From contig NC_090253.1 in the NCBI RefSeq assembly GCF_037325665.1, positions 39,524,404 through 39,588,403 on the forward strand: DNA of 64,000 nt. Reading direction: 5' to 3'. Positions 34,455-47,012 of this stretch are shown piece by piece. The position numbers were made by a program, and so were the translations under genes. The DNA comes from Littorina saxatilis. Its lineage: Eukaryota > Mollusca > Gastropoda > Littorinimorpha > Littorinidae. Position 1 is the first letter of the stretch; every line of letters starts with the position of its first letter. The notes under the pieces are model-generated. The model was not told where the DNA came from, ran no database searches, and was given only the letters and a program-made list of their open reading frames with translations.

Positions 34455-34660
34455 AACATCCACTACCTTCAAACACCGTTCAGCTAACTTCATGTGGATG
34501 TGTTGCCACAATGGGTTTTTTTTATGGATCCGTCAATCATTGTGCTGCCCCCCCCCCCCCCCCATTATCTTCAAACACGGTTTAGCTAACCACACAAAAA
34601 TGTCTTTCTTCGTTTGTTTCCTTTTTCTTGGATCTGTCAATCCTTGTGCTGCTCCTCCCC
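34455..34660 (-). repeat. imperfect duplication spanning the ZNHIT3 stop codon
   Basis: 'cttcaaacacsgtt…agctaac…ggatcygtcaatc…ttgtgctgc' occurs at 34468-34545 and again at 34568-34653, a period of about 100 bp. The inner copy includes the last codons and stop of ZNHIT3. A third trace ('gatccgtcaatcattgtgat') is at 34214. Confidence 0.7.
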
Positions 34661-37600
34661 CTCCACCGCCTTGAGACAGTGGTCAGCCAGCTCTACAAAG
34701 AGGGGTTCCTGCATCACTGCCTCCATGTCCTTGGCCGGGTCGTCCGTGTTGACCAGGTTCTCCAGGATGGCTCGAAGGTGAGGGTTGTGCAGCATGGCCT
34801 TCACCTCTTCACTGTCGCCTAGCAACACAGGTCAAGGAAAAGTTACAAAGGTCATGAAAAAAGAAGACTACGGTACCATATTTTCGGGACCACACGGTGA
34901 TCTGACCCCCCACCCCCCCCCCCCCCCTTTTTGAGAAAATATGGGTTGCGCCTTGTATAGGTAAGCACTTTGACTCTTTGCAGTCATGAAAACAAGACAG
35001 TGACTGTATTCTTTCCACAGTAACAAGGTTATTATGGTAAGTATTTTGTTTAAATCAAATACCCAAACACCTGAAAGTCACTGTACATATTTAGTTCATT
35101 AGTTGGCAAATCATTTGTTTTAAAAATTATACCTTTCCTGATCTATGCCTATAAAACGCAAGAAAAAGGGCTCTCTCTCTCTGAGTCTCTCCCTCTCTCA
35201 AACACACACACCCACATACACACGCTCTTGACTTGGGCAATTGCACTTAAGCCTGACTCGTGAAAGAATCAAGTACGCACCTAGCCTGGCAAGTTGTTCA
35301 GGTGGAACATAATCCTCATCTTCTCTCGGGCACTCCCACCGCAATGCCTTGGACGCTGAAAGTGACAGGAATAGATTACATGTTAGCAGAATCTCTTGTG
35401 TGTTAGTGAAAGAGAGAAAAAAATATTAAACATGATGGCTGTGGCTATGAATCATCTGAACATGGGCATAGTCTTTTTATACAAAACATATACATTTACC
35501 AAGAGGCCGGCCAAGAAACAGAGCAGGGTAAATTTTGTTTTCGAACCTTTCCATGCAATTCCAAGCAAGATGGACAGAGAGACAGACACGTGTACACAAC
35601 CACACTAGGAAAGCTTATCACCGCTATTTGCTACGTATGATGCAGTGAAACTTCCCTTTTAAGACACCCCCCCCCAATTGATTAGTCCCAAGGGTGTTCT
35701 TTCAATCTCATGACACATAACACTGTCAGAGAATTCCAATTTCCAAAGTTTACTCACCAACATCACTTTTGTTTGTGCTGTCACCATTGTCTTCTGACTT
35801 TGTATGTGACCCGCAGTCTTTGGCTGAAGACAGAACAACAGGAGCATGAATGAATATTATATTATATGGACTTGTGGTACCTAACTTCTGAAAGAAAAGC
35901 ACTGTAATTAAAAAAAAAAAACATAGACGCAACAAAGTCCAGATCCATATATGATCCGGTCATATGCTGCTGTTTTTTTCTTCTTCTTCGTCATTCGCTC
36001 AAAGGTGCTGTTTCATTAATTATCATTTGAAAGGAACATTTTCAAATGTGCCATGGCCTTGCATGTCTAATATTTAAGTTAGTGATTGTAAGTTACAGAA
36101 CTTTAATATCATACATTCATTCTGATGCCGAAAATGTTGTAATTAACTTATTAAGCTCTACATGAATAGAACTACTGGCACACAAACTTCAACATCACTT
36201 TAATTTTAAAGAATCTTAATCATACACATCTACTGAGATTCTAAAACACAGTATCCCTTCTGGCTCCACCTCTCACACTCTTAAAACTCCAAGTAGAACC
36301 AGATATAACTGCAATACTCAACTGAAAGTTCACCTCAAGCCGGTGCATTCAAATAGTCATGGATAATGGAACTATAGCAGTAGCACAAAGTTTACACTTA
36401 TGCCGACAGGCAAAAAGATACATGTATGCTGAAGTGAGCTTACATGTCTTGCACTAGAACTAATCCACTGACACAGTTTGTAACTCACCTTTATGCAACT
36501 TACAGCATCCCACTGAGCAACTGAAACAAGAAAGAAAGAACGCTAAATTCATGCATGCACTTGTAGTACTATGTGTGTCTGCCCTCGCCGTAGTTGACGA
36601 AATGGCAACATTAAAAAAGAAGTCTAAAAATAACATACTAATTGTTGGAGGAGACTTCAACGCCCCCGATATCGACTGCCCCACACTCACCATCAAGGGA
36701 AACCAGTACCCAGAACACATGAACATGCAGATCCTAGACATTATTAAAGACAACGCATTTGAGCAGCTGGTTGACTTCCCTACTAGTGCAGACAAAACCC
36801 TCGACCTGTTACTGACATCACACCCCTCCTTCTCAACCAGATGCAAGCCTCTCCCTTCACTTGGTACAAGCGACCATGACATCGTACTCTACGACACATC
36901 GCTCTCACCCTTCAGGCCACGACTACCACGACGCAAGCTACATCTATGGGGAAGAGCGGACAAGGAAGGTATTAAAAACGATCTGCATAAATACGCAGAC
37001 TCTGTTGAAGCCGACCCCTCCCTGCACAGTGGATAGCCTATGGAACAGCCTCAAGGAGAACTTGCAGCAAATCATGGAAAAGCATGTCCCAAGCAAACTA
37101 AGCTCCTCCAAATACAGTCACCCCGGCCCTGGATGAATACTAAACTGCGGAGAGCTATCAGGAGAAAACAGAGAGCGCACAAGAAAGCAAAGAAGACTGG
37201 GAAGAAAAAGGATAAGGACCGCTACAAGCGCCTCCAGTCAGAGGTCACTTTTGACATCAAGCGCGCTGGGAAAAACTACCTCGAAGAGATTGTCAGCGAG
37301 GACTTTGTGTCGGATCCCAAGAAATTCTGGTCCTATGTTCAGAGCAAAGGCCAAGAAATGTGCGGAGTATCCCCCCTGAGACTGAGAGACAGAGAGGGAT
37401 ACCTAAAAAGCAACAGTGCTAGCAAGGCTGACATCCTGAACAAACAGTTTGAATCAACATTCACTGTAGAAGACACACTCTCCATGCCAAGCAAAGGACC
37501 CAGCCACTACTCACAAATGGACAACATTGTACTTGTAGTCAATGAGAAAGGCATCCTAAAACTTCTTAAAGATCTAAAACCCAACAAGGCCATAGGACCA

Positions 37601-39460
37601 GACTCCATCCCTGCCTTCCTTCTTAAAATTGGATCAGAAGAATTGTCGCCTGTGCTGAAAAGGCTCTTTCAACTTTCTATCAACCAAGGGCAAGTTCCAA
37701 AGGACTCGGAGTGGAAGGAAGCCTGGATGACCCCAATCTTTAAGAAAGGCGACAAACACCAGCCAGCTAACTATCGTCCCGTCTCACTCACATCCCATTG
37801 TGTGCAAGATCCTGGAACACATCGTTAACAGCAATATCATGAACCACCTAGACCGCCTCAAGATACGAACTGATGCTCAACACGGCTTCAGGAAGACGAG
37901 GTCCTGTGAAACACAACTCTTAGTCACTGAACACAACATTGCCATGCTGATGGAGACCAGGTGGACGCAATACTACTCGACTTCTCCAAGGCTTTTGATA
38001 AAGTCTCACACCAGCGCCTACTGCATAAACTACAGTACTATGGAGTGAGAGGTACAACGCTAGACTGGATCTCATCTTTCCTGGTAGGCCGCTCACAGCA
38101 AGTTGCACTTGAAGGAGTTTTTTTTCTCCAATTGCCCCTGTGACATCAGGAGTACCACAAGGCACCGTATTAGGCCCGTTACTCTTTCTTATCTACATCA
38201 ACGACCTCCCCGACTCAGTGAAGCATGCTAAAGTGAGATTATTTGCAGATGACAGCCTCCTTCACAGAAACGTCAAGACGAAAAGAGATCAAGTTCTGCT
38301 CCAACAAGACCTGGATGCCCTGGCTGAATGGGAGACTACATGGCAAATGAGCTTTAACCCCAGCAAATGCAACACCATCCACATCAACCATGGAAGAGGC
38401 AAAATCGCACACCCGTTTGACTACGTTCTTCACGGTCAAAAGCTAGAAACCGTCGCAAGCTGCAAGTACCTTGGGGTAACAATCTCCAACAATTCCACAT
38501 GGACCCACCATATCAACAACGTGGCTGCTAAAGGGAACCGGACTGTTGGTTTTCTGCGACGCAACTTCAGGGAGTGTACCCAAAAGGCGAAGACGGCAAC
38601 CTACACCACAATGGTCAGGCCCACCCTGGAGTATGCTGCAACAGTATGGGACCCCCACCTTGAACAGGAAAAGGCTCCACTTGAAAAGGTCCAGCGACGA
38701 GCAGCTAGGTATGTGTTCAACAACTACACAGACAGGAACCCTGGCTCCGTTACCACTATGCTCAACAAACTCAACTGGGACAGCCTGGAGACCCGCCCTT
38801 CGAAACATGCGACTAGTGATGTTGTACAAAATCAAAAACTCAATAGTAGCCATCGCCGCAGCGGCGTACATCTCTCCCTCTGACCCTCGAACACGGGGAG
38901 CTGGCCGGCTGCACCAGGAGTACGCCCTCCACCCAGCCCTTTCAAACTCATTTTTCCCAGCACAATCTCCGAATGGAATAAGTTGCCAACACTGGTATCG
39001 TCGGACCCCTCCCTGGAGTCGTTTCGCTCTAGTCTCCTGCAGTCGGGCATGAGAGTCCCTTGAACGCACTCTCCCCTGTACATAGTTTTAAACCTCCCCA
39101 CCTTTTTAATCTCCCTGTTTGCCGGAGCTAGCCACTCTCGGTAACAGTGACTCAACCGCAGGACTCTGAGACGTTCGCAAGAACCCAGTCCTCTACGGAA
39201 GAAGAAGAAGAAGAAGAAGAAGAAGCTTTTCGAGGGATATGACAGAAATATTGTGATATTAAAAGAAAATACTCGCTTACAGTGAAAGAAAGAAAAAGAG
39301 CACAGAGAACTAGAGAGCTTGGGAGAGAGTGATAGAGAGCTCTACTAGAGAGAGTCAGAAAGAGAGAGGGATACACGTCATGCGAGACTCACTATCTAGC
39401 GTAGCACTTTGGACACTTATACTTTGCGACGGCTTCTTTACATTCTGTACACGCGGCCAT
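34637..39460 (-). CDS. ZNHIT3: zinc finger HIT domain protein 3
   Basis: Five coding exons on minus: 39460-39393, 36520-36489, 35823-35758, 35355-35281 and 34818-34637, all with AG/GT borders and fitting phases, giving 140 residues (human about 155). The N-terminus forms a zf-HIT finger: C4, C7, C16, C19, C24, C28, H32 and C37, with the signature RYCSVGCCKLH. A charged linker follows, then the conserved C-terminal helix pair LHNPHLRAILENLV and MQEPLFVELADHCL. In other animals ZNHIT3 binds NUFIP1 and helps assemble box C/D snoRNPs with the R2TP/HSP90 machinery in the nucleus; the C-terminal block seen here is that interaction region. The 32-bp exon 2 splits the finger. Intron 1 (36521-39392) is almost entirely a LINE. 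The start is the first ATG and has no earlier in-frame alternative in the exon. Confidence 0.93.
35640..35690. mobile_element. fragment of the poly-G inverted-repeat family
   Basis: 'gaaacttcccttttaagaca' plus a poly-C run in ZNHIT3 intron 3. It matches the terminal motif of the 20297 and 43648 elements. Confidence 0.45.
36540..39224 (+). mobile_element. decayed LINE (CR1/Jockey-like), antisense in ZNHIT3 intron 1
   Basis: The plus strand shows the C-terminal part of an apurinic endonuclease (VGGDFNAPDID, SDHDIVLY) at about 36600-36930, then a reverse transcriptase: KAIGPDSIPAFLLK, NYRPVSLTS (37600-37790), AQHGFRKTRSCETQL (37870), LDFSKAFDKVSH (37975), SGVPQGTVLGPLLFLIYINDLP (38145) and FADD (38240), ending about 39060. 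The 3' end is a (GAA)n tract at 39199-39224. It is 5'-truncated inside the endonuclease. Frameshifts are visible near 37035, 37795, 37960, 38125 and 38800, so it is dead. The clade is judged from motif style only. Confidence 0.85.
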
Positions 39461-40060
39461 TTTGTAAGTTTCCCACAAACAACAAAAAACAGTTTCAACA
39501 AGGTTCCCCTAAGATTTCACGTGTGGTGCGCTGCTGCCATGTTGTTTTGAACAGGCTGAAGCTATCAACCACATTAGAAACTGTATTAGAACCACAAACA
39601 AAATTGAGAAACTGTAGTAAAAGATATGTGTTGCAAACAACAATCAAGCTTTATGATAAATAAATGAATAGTGTAAGTGAAAAGGAGCAAACACAGGTCA
39701 ATTCCAACTAAACCAAAGAATGGAAGAAGAAGAAGAACCAGTATATCTTTACTTTGCAAAACCTTGAATGGTCCAAAACAAAATTATCTAAATACACAAA
39801 CTTACAAATTTCTCTCTCTCTATCTTTTTTCCTCACTTACATGTAATTATACACGAACACGAACAAGCGTGCACACACACAGAGACTCACAGACACACAC
39901 ACTCTCTCTTTCTCTCTCTCATCCCCCCACCATCACCTCATACAGAGCAAGACAACAGGAAGAGAATGTTTGGACAGGATTCTGTAGTAAGTCAAAAAGC
40001 AGACGAACTCGACACGGTGCAGGATTTGCTGACAAAAAGAACAGCGACCAGTAAACTCAC
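39461..40060 (-). promoter_or_regulatory. 5' flank of ZNHIT3
   Basis: Upstream of the minus-strand start. AT-rich with a (CT)/(CA) stretch at 39870-39920. No TATA box is seen, and the transcription start is not identifiable. Confidence 0.3.
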
Positions 40061-40499
40061 AAGTTATTGCCATCACGGTAGATCCACGTTTGTAATATCA
40101 ATCAGGGTCGGTTAAGGTAACGAGTGTTAATGATCCGTTTGTATGTCATGCTTCCATTTGAAAGCAGCAAGATCTGACCATGAACCATGACCTTTCATCT
40201 ACACTTGCACATGTATAGTTTATGCGATCTTCGTCAAGGGTGACAGTGGCGTGAATTGTGCCTCATTTGTTGTGGTGTGCAGTATAATCTAGCATGAAAT
40301 TCGACTTTGATGAATGAATTGAACATTAATTATATATCCTGAATAAGTTATGCAGACCCAATAAAACAAAATGTTGAACAAATATTGATGGGACGATTTA
40401 TGGGCTTTACGGTACGGTCTACTCCATTTGTCCCAACAAACTAAACTTGACATTCTCAACTGCAACTTTCGGGGTGGCTTGAAGTGGAGTGTGGACCAC

Positions 40500-40805
40500 A
40501 AAAAAAAGGGGGGGGGGCGTCCCTAAAGAGTAGTACAGTTGGGGGTGGAACAAGAGTAGGGGGTACACAAGGGTGTAGTGGGGCAGACACTTCAGGAGCA
40601 AGAAGAGTAATCGAGAGACTTGAAACCACCTTTTTTTTTGGGGGGGGGGGGGGGGGGGAGCATGAAAGAGGAGTACAATTGGAGATGGGACAAGGTATAG
40701 GGGGCACACAATTAAGGGTGTAAATTGGGGCAGACACTTCAGGTGCCAATAGATTCAGAGGCTTGAAACTAACCCGGGGTGGGGGGGGGGGGGGGGGGGG
40801 GATTA
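40500..40805. repeat. about 140-bp poly-G tandem repeat, 2-2.5 copies
   Basis: Two units share 'gagtagtacagttg/gaggagtacaattg', 'ggggcagacacttcagg' and 'gagacttgaaacc/gaggcttgaaact'. Each is separated by a run of 15-22 G, and a third begins after 40801. Confidence 0.8.
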
Positions 40806-41656
40806 GGGGAACCCAAGGAAAGATCAAGTGGTGGTGCAATTCCATTCTTGAAACCTTGTGTCACCACCTGACCTTGACTAATTTATTGCGGTGTAAGGAC
40901 AAATGTTTGACCTGTGTGAATTAACACCTTTCTCATCTTGCAAAAATCAGCTAAATATATACAGACAATCCTGTGGTCTACGGTCTCAGTATATTATTTG
41001 CTTGTTTTCCTCAGTCTCACCCTGACTCAGCAAAAGCATTAAATAAATTTGAGTTCTGCGCACAGCACTTAGTGAGAGTAGCATTCGCAGAAGTCTGATT
41101 CAAGAGTGAATAGAATCAAAAACAAGAAAGGTTAGTTATTTGAAGATTTGAGAAAGAAAGGGAAGTAACTGCTTCAGTAAAGGAGGATGAATATCGCTTG
41201 TTCGAATTCATTGGCATTGCATTGCTTGTTACATTCTCTCAGGTGCCAGGAGACTGGTTCCCCACGACCCTCACTTAACTCTTGTGTTGTATGCATTTAG
41301 AACGCTTACTTCCCTTTGTTTCTAAGATCTTAAAATAGCACTCGATTTGCCTCATTTGATTCAGATTTTCTTTAGTTATTCAGGCATGGGAATTTTCCGC
41401 CAAAAAGCAAATTTTGGCCTAATTTTATTTTTGTTCCGCCGCAAAAAATAAATGGGGGAGGCAAAAACGATTCTAAAAACTGAATTTAATGGCAAACTCT
41501 GAGCTCAGATGACACCAAATTGCACCATTTGGGTACTTTGGAGAAAAACAAATTCCGGGGGGACATGCCGCCCCCAGACCCCCCTATAGTAGGGATAAGC
41601 GCTTCGCGCCGTCGACTTTGCTATTAGTATTACCTAAAAATTGTCAGCCTTTTTTT

Positions 41657-41974
41657 GGCTCACGTAAGTGTAGCCTAGGCGATCGTAACTTTGTCTGTCT
41701 GTGCGTGCGTGTGTGTGTGCGTGTGTGTGTGTGTTTGTGCGTGTGTATGTCTGTGGTAGAAACTCTAACATTTGAAGACGTCACATTACATTGACGTCAC
41801 ATTATGACGTAAGAGGGTTAGACGTCACGCAAGGAAGTACTGAAAGTCTCGGTCATTATTATTTTGAGCGGGCCGAGACTCTGTTGGCAGTCGTGTCCCT
41901 GTAAGTAGGCTACTAGATGCAGACAGACAGATCTAGATCTAGTGTCTCGCTTTCTTGCACAGTTTCACCTATGC

Positions 41975-42047
<73 letters not shown>

Positions 42048-42095
42048 CGGAGTGATTGAGTTTGTGTTACTGTTTGTCGATTTCTTACGTGAGCC
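41657..42095. mobile_element. inverted-repeat element with 12-bp perfect ends
   Basis: ggctcacgtaag at 41657-41668 and cttacgtgagcc at 42084-42095 are exact inverse copies. The interior holds repeated 'gacgtcacatta', 'atctagatctag' and a 60-bp (TG)n array (41980-42046). No coding. Confidence 0.75.
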
Positions 42096-42440
42096 TTGAT
42101 GGCTTCGCCTCTTGTTTTACTTGTTTCAATTCCCATGTCTGGTTATTTATAAACCTATCACTAGTCGTTGACCTAACTGAGCTAACTTTGTTATCTGTTC
42201 ATTATCTCATTATTATTAGTTTTTCCGACCTCTTCAAAAACCACCAGGTGGATGTACTATTGAATGTTCTTGTTTTTTCTAAGATTTAACCTTTCTCGCT
42301 TTTTTGTGTGTTTTTTTTTTTTTCTCTCTTGATTTTGTTATTTCAGCAGTCTGTTTGGGATCCCAAGATGGAAAAGCTAAAATGTTGGTCAAAGCAACAA
42401 TGAAAGTAATTATTTTTTGCAGCATTTATCAGATTTAGCC

Positions 42441-45400
42441 ATGCCTGAAGGAAACCATCTGTACGAGAAGACGCCAGTCATCCATAGCATGTCCATGTCA
42501 AAACAAGCCAAATGTGACGTCTTCCTCAAGCTTGACAATCTTCAGCCGCCAGGGTCCTTCAAGATTCGTGGAATCTCAAACATGTGTCAGAAGGTTATTT
42601 TGTTGCTTTACTTGCTGACTGCTTACTCGAGCACTTTTTGTCCAAAACTCTAGCTTAGCCTTTTTATAATGCATATTTTGAGTTTGACCATTTGACTGTA
42701 TACAATTTTTAAAGGGGATGTACTCTGTATTCTGCATGCCATGAGTGGTGTGTGTGTGTGTGTTTTTGGCAGTGATGGGGGGGGGGGGGGGCAGTTGGGA
42801 TTACTGGTTTCCTGGTTCAGCTGTGCATGTTTTTTTGTTCATGCTCGGGTGTGCATACCTGCGTTTGTGAATGTGTGTGTCTGTAATATTTACCTTATCT
42901 ATGTATAATTGAATGACGGGCGCAGTGGTGTGGTGGTAACACGTCAGCCTCCTAATCGGGAGGTCATGAGTTCGAATCCCGTGCAGACCTGCTAGCGACT
43001 TAACCCCCTTTGTGTGTATACGCAAGCACAAGACCAAGTGCGCACGGAAAAGATCCTGTAATCCATGTCAGAGTTCGGTGGGTTATAGAAACACGAAAAT
43101 ACCCAGCATACCTCCCCCGAAATCGGCGTATGCTGCCAGAATGGCGGGGTAAAAACGGTCATACACGTAAAAATCCACTTGTGCTAAAAACATGAGTGAA
43201 CATGGGAGTCTAAGCCCATTAACGAAGAAGAAGAAGAAGTACAATTGAATGGTGCTCAGTATTCATCATGTTGATATTTCAGGCTATAACAGAGCGCCAG
43301 TGCAGTCACATCTACTGTGCGTCAGGAGGAAACGCTGGGCTTGCCACGGCTTACGTCTGTCACAAGCTGAACATGCCCTGTACCGTTGTGCTACCTGAAT
43401 CCACGCCGAGCTTTACTGCTGATAAACTCAGGGAACTTGTAAGGGGCTCCGTTCACATATGTAACTTCAGCAGGACTGACGACGCACTGCAGATTATCCC
43501 AGCCCGCTACACTTTGCATGAAAGGAAAACAGGCCAAGTACTCGTCATAATCCCTATCGCGGCATAAATAGTAGGCAGTGCGTCGTCTGTGCCGCTGAAA
43601 CTGCGCAGGTATATTCTGCCCCTAAGTGTCTTGTGCAGCAACTTCAGTACATTGGAACCCCCTTTTAAGACCCCCCTTTTAAGACCTTGCTATTTTACGT
43701 TTTATGTCCAAATCCAATGCTCGTTCAGACAGTCTTTCTGAACATAATTTCCAATTCTAAACAAAAGTCGACTTCTTTTTTTTAAATGTTGCAGCCACAA
43801 TTTTGTCAGATTTTCCAATAACAGAAGATTATTTTGAATGATTGTGTTGCAGGGTGCTGATGTTCATATTCATGGGAAAGTCTGGGACCATGCCAACCAG
43901 TATGCTCTTGAACAAAGCAAGAAACCAGGTGAGAATGTTCATGTTCATTCCTGAATTTAATTTTCGACACTAAACATTTGTTGAGCAAAACCCAGCTGTT
44001 CACATGAAACAAAATTGATAGAGTTAATGTAATTATAACAACATTTTCAAGTGAACTTGTTCAGCATTTTTTTCTTGCATCTTTGATCACTCTTCAGAAT
44101 TAGATTTTTTCATGATGCTTAACTTGCATATATTTCATGTTTTGAGTTTTTGTCCAGGTTGTGAATATGTTCCTCCTTTTGACCATCCTGACATTTGGTG
44201 AGTACTGGTACACATTTCTTTATTGCAGTAATTAATTAGCTGTTTATTGCAGTAAGCTGTTGTCTCTGTCTAACGGCGGATATTTTGATTTTTGTTTGCC
44301 AAGACAGGGAGGTACTCTGATGGTGGGGAGGTAAGGATATGAGTAAGATAAGAGCATCTGTGCTTTTCCTCGAGATAAATTTAAAATTAAGCTCCGGTTA
44401 TTTTTTCCCAGAACATTTAAGGATGGGGTTCCTTTAAACTTTCTTTTGGCAAGGACCAAGGTACAGGTGTCGGGCAGAAAAGAGAGCAAGACAGAGATGG
44501 GAAATAAGAAAGAGACAGAGGAATTGAAGGACAGACAGACAGACAGACAGACAGACAGAAAGACAGACAGACAGACAAACATAATAGCACTGTTTGTGTG
44601 TGTGTAAATAGTATCGTTGACACGTTTTTATATAGAAGCCTATTGTGGTTCTTGTGCTTAGGCTGTGTATTGGATTGTCATTGTATGCCTGCATTATTAG
44701 TTGTCAGTAATTATTACATGTGCTGATTGTTCTCTTTGCCTGCGCGCGTATAGTATGTTGGTTATGTTTGGTCATAGTATGTTTGGTTATGTTTGGTCGT
44801 TATCTTTGCCTGTGCGTGTATAGTTTGTTGGTTATGTTTGGTCGGTTTCTTTGCCTGTGCGTGTATAGTATGCTTGGTCGATGTATGTATTGTAAAGCGC
44901 TAAGAGTAGACATTTTTCTAGAATAGCGCTATAAAAGTTTGCATTATTATTATTATTAAAGAAAGAAAGAAAAAAGAAAGAAAGAAAGAAAATGAGAGAG
45001 AGAATGTTGCAGACTGATTTATAGCATATAAAATCGTTTCTGAGTAGCTTGAGTGCATTTCCTTTCTGTTCAAGGGAGGGTCACGAGAGCATCATCACAG
45101 AGTCAGCATCCCAGCTGGCCCAGAAACCAGACGTTATTATCACCTGCGTGGGTGGAGGGGGGTTGCTGAACGGAATACTGCAGGGTTTGAGCAAGGTGGG
45201 CTGGGAGAACGTTCCTGTCGTCGCCATGGAAACAGAGGGTGCTGACTGCTTCAACCAATCGGTGAAGGCAGGGAAGATTATTACTCTTCCAGATATAACA
45301 AGGTGAGTAGAATGTTACTGCATGGCGGCCCCTTTTATTTATTTATCATTATTTACTTTTTTAAATGTTCTCCAAATCATCTTAAGTCAGGGAACATGCC

Positions 45401-46611
45401 CCTAATGGTTTAACCTTGAGGGCGTTAAACAACTGATTTATCATCATGTTACTGCATGGAATTTTGTGTTAAAAAAAAAGTAAGAAAACAAAACTAAGAC
45501 CTTGAGAGAAGGTGAAATGTTTGACTTTGACCCTACATGATTGACAGCTGCACACCTCTGCAAGGAAAGAAAGCAACTAATTTGATTTGCTGATAGTAAT
45601 CCAAGCAACGAAGTAACACATGGTTGTGGAATGTGGATACAAGATTGGCGTCAATGGAGATCTATTTGACTTTTTCCCATTGGTTGCATTCTGTTTTACT
45701 GCCTTTCAGGCAACCTTGTGTTTTTTGTATTAAAAACTTGGAAAAAAATCTGACCAAGTGTGAATTACCTTGGGCGGCAAAGCCAGTCAAACTGGAGAGA
45801 GTTTGGGCAAGAATAATAGCCCTGTAAAACTCTGCCATGTGAACTCAAAAATTCGCAAGAGCAACCAGGAGACAAGAAAAAGTCAGACCCTAACAGCTGT
45901 CTAAAACTCACAGGTGTCTATAAAGGGTTGCCGTTGAAATTTCAGCTATAAATAGCCCAGTGCTCAAAGCCAGCAGATAACTCTGCAGATCGAGCAGCGG
46001 CTGTGAAAGGGGGACAACTGCATCATCCTGTCGCACAAAGGACCGCACTTTTTACAGAGGTTATGAACAGAAAATCTGAGGGAAAAAATGTCTGAAAAGG
46101 AGATCTTGAAAGGGGGGGGGGGGGGTCTACTGTATTCATATTGACACACATGACTCTACACAGCCACATGGTTGTTTCATTGTTTGTTTTGTTTGTTTTT
46201 ATTTCAGTTTGGCCAAGTGTTTGGGATCATGTGTAGTTAGCTCAAAGACCTGGGACTATTACAACAGTGGCAAATACAAGATCATCTCTGAACTCGTCCC
46301 TGACAAAGATGCTGTGGATGCCTGTCTCAAGTTTTTAGGTAAGGTGAATCAAGGTATAATAAAATAAGCATTCTTGGTATTCTGGAACGGCTTCCTAATG
46401 TTCATAGTAGACTGGCTGTCCAGTGACTATGGGAAAATAAACACGCTAACATCCACACACTGATGATTGTCTTTGTGGTGAATCTTTAAATGAATAAAAC
46501 ACAAACTGTTGGGCACACTAACACTTGGACAAGCAGTAACAACTGCATACTTGTGGGCACGCACACACACATGCATGCACACACGCATGCCTGCACGCAT
46601 GACACACACAC

Positions 46612-46678
<67 letters not shown>

Positions 46679-47012
46679 CACACACTTCAATAAATGACAC
46701 AAAAGAGATTTGAACAAACAGTGTTTTCAATGTTTCGTACAGAAAACCCCCGAAATTTCTTGTTAAAAAAGCAAATAAATGATTACATTGAAACTGAAGA
46801 ATAAGCAATCACTTGTTCCAGATGATCATCGCTTTGTTGTGGAACCTGCCTGTGGCGCAACCCTTGCAGCAGTTTATTCTAACGTCATTCAGCAGCTTCA
46901 GGCCAAAGGTCAGCTGCCTGTGACCTTGAAGTCAGCTCTGGTCATTGTCTGCGGTGGCGCTGTGGTCACTTTTGACTTGCTGCAGAAATGGAAACAAGAG
47001 CTCAGCCTCTGA
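42441..47012 (+). CDS. SDS: L-serine dehydratase/L-threonine deaminase-like (SDS/SDSL)
   Basis: Seven coding exons: 42441-42593, 43283-43438, 43853-43928, 44158-44197, 45075-45302, 46208-46338 and 46822-47012. All borders are AG/GT and phases join cleanly to 324 residues (human SDS 328). This fold-type II PLP enzyme deaminates serine to pyruvate and threonine to 2-oxobutyrate in the cytosol. Landmarks are SFKIRG with K41 as the PLP Lys, the asparagine loop SGGNAG, the phosphate-binding GGGGLLNG, PPFDHPDIWEGH, EPACGA, and VCGG near the C-terminus, where the residue after CGG is Ala-Val instead of the Ser-Asn of human SDS. Serine racemase is a more distant alternative. The start is ATG 42441, 18 bases into the exon. 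SDS and the SDSL paralogue cannot be separated here, so the symbol means the family. Confidence 0.93.
42916..43239 (+). mobile_element. SINE type A in dehydratase intron 1
   Basis: tRNA-like head with B box gagttcgaatccc, type A body and (GAA)n tail. It is flanked by 'tataattgaatg' (42904-42915) and 'tacaattgaatg' (43240-43251), a target duplication with one mismatch. It lies 43 bp before exon 2. Confidence 0.88.
43466..43599. repeat. 25-bp inverted repeat pair just after exon 2
   Basis: ttcagcaggactgacgacgc… at 43466-43490 and its near-exact reverse complement at 43575-43599 (three mismatches) enclose 84 bases. It begins 28 bp past the exon 2 donor. It looks like a short MITE or a hairpin. 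Confidence 0.7.
43648..43690. mobile_element. end of the poly-G inverted-repeat family
   Basis: 'cattggaacccccttttaag' followed by a second 'cccccttttaagacc'. Terminal fragment only. Confidence 0.5.
44520..44960. repeat. (GACA)n, local repeats and a non-LTR/SINE tail
   Basis: (gaca)n at 44529-44578. Three units with 'tttgcctgygcgygtatagt' and 'gttggttatgtttggtc' span 44738-44880, and a tail 'gtaaagcgctaagag…agcgctataaaag' plus (att)n ends at 44958. It lies in the intron before exon 5 of the dehydratase gene. Confidence 0.65.
46045..46135. mobile_element. poly-G inverted-repeat family fragment
   Basis: 'tttacagaggttatgaacag', 'atcttgaaag' with a poly-G run and 'tctactgta' at the end match 20380-20490. 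Confidence 0.55.
46558..46688. repeat. (CA)n array
   Basis: About 130 bp of (ca)n with cg and tg variants in the last dehydratase intron. Open frames of Val-Cys or His-Thr repeats here are artefacts. Confidence 0.95.

Larger units (their letters stand above)
40061..42422. other. spacer between ZNHIT3 and the dehydratase gene
   Basis: The two genes are divergent. Contents: the poly-G tandem repeat at 40500, a dispersed repeat with 'gacatgccgcccccagaccc' near 41570, and the inverted-repeat element at 41657. One or more 5' UTR exons of the dehydratase gene must lie here, because its first coding exon starts at an acceptor (42421-42422); none can be placed. Confidence 0.5.

Noticed and set aside
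46427-46808. Cys/Val- or His/Thr-repeat peptides at (CA)n arrays
   Set aside because: Dinucleotide-repeat artefacts, as at 8877, 11029, 21019, 22035 and 62348.
42441-47012. Serine racemase
   Set aside because: The N-terminal pattern (KTP, SMSMSKQA), PPFDHPDIWEGH and EPACGA match serine dehydratase better. Racemase has a different start and metal-site context.
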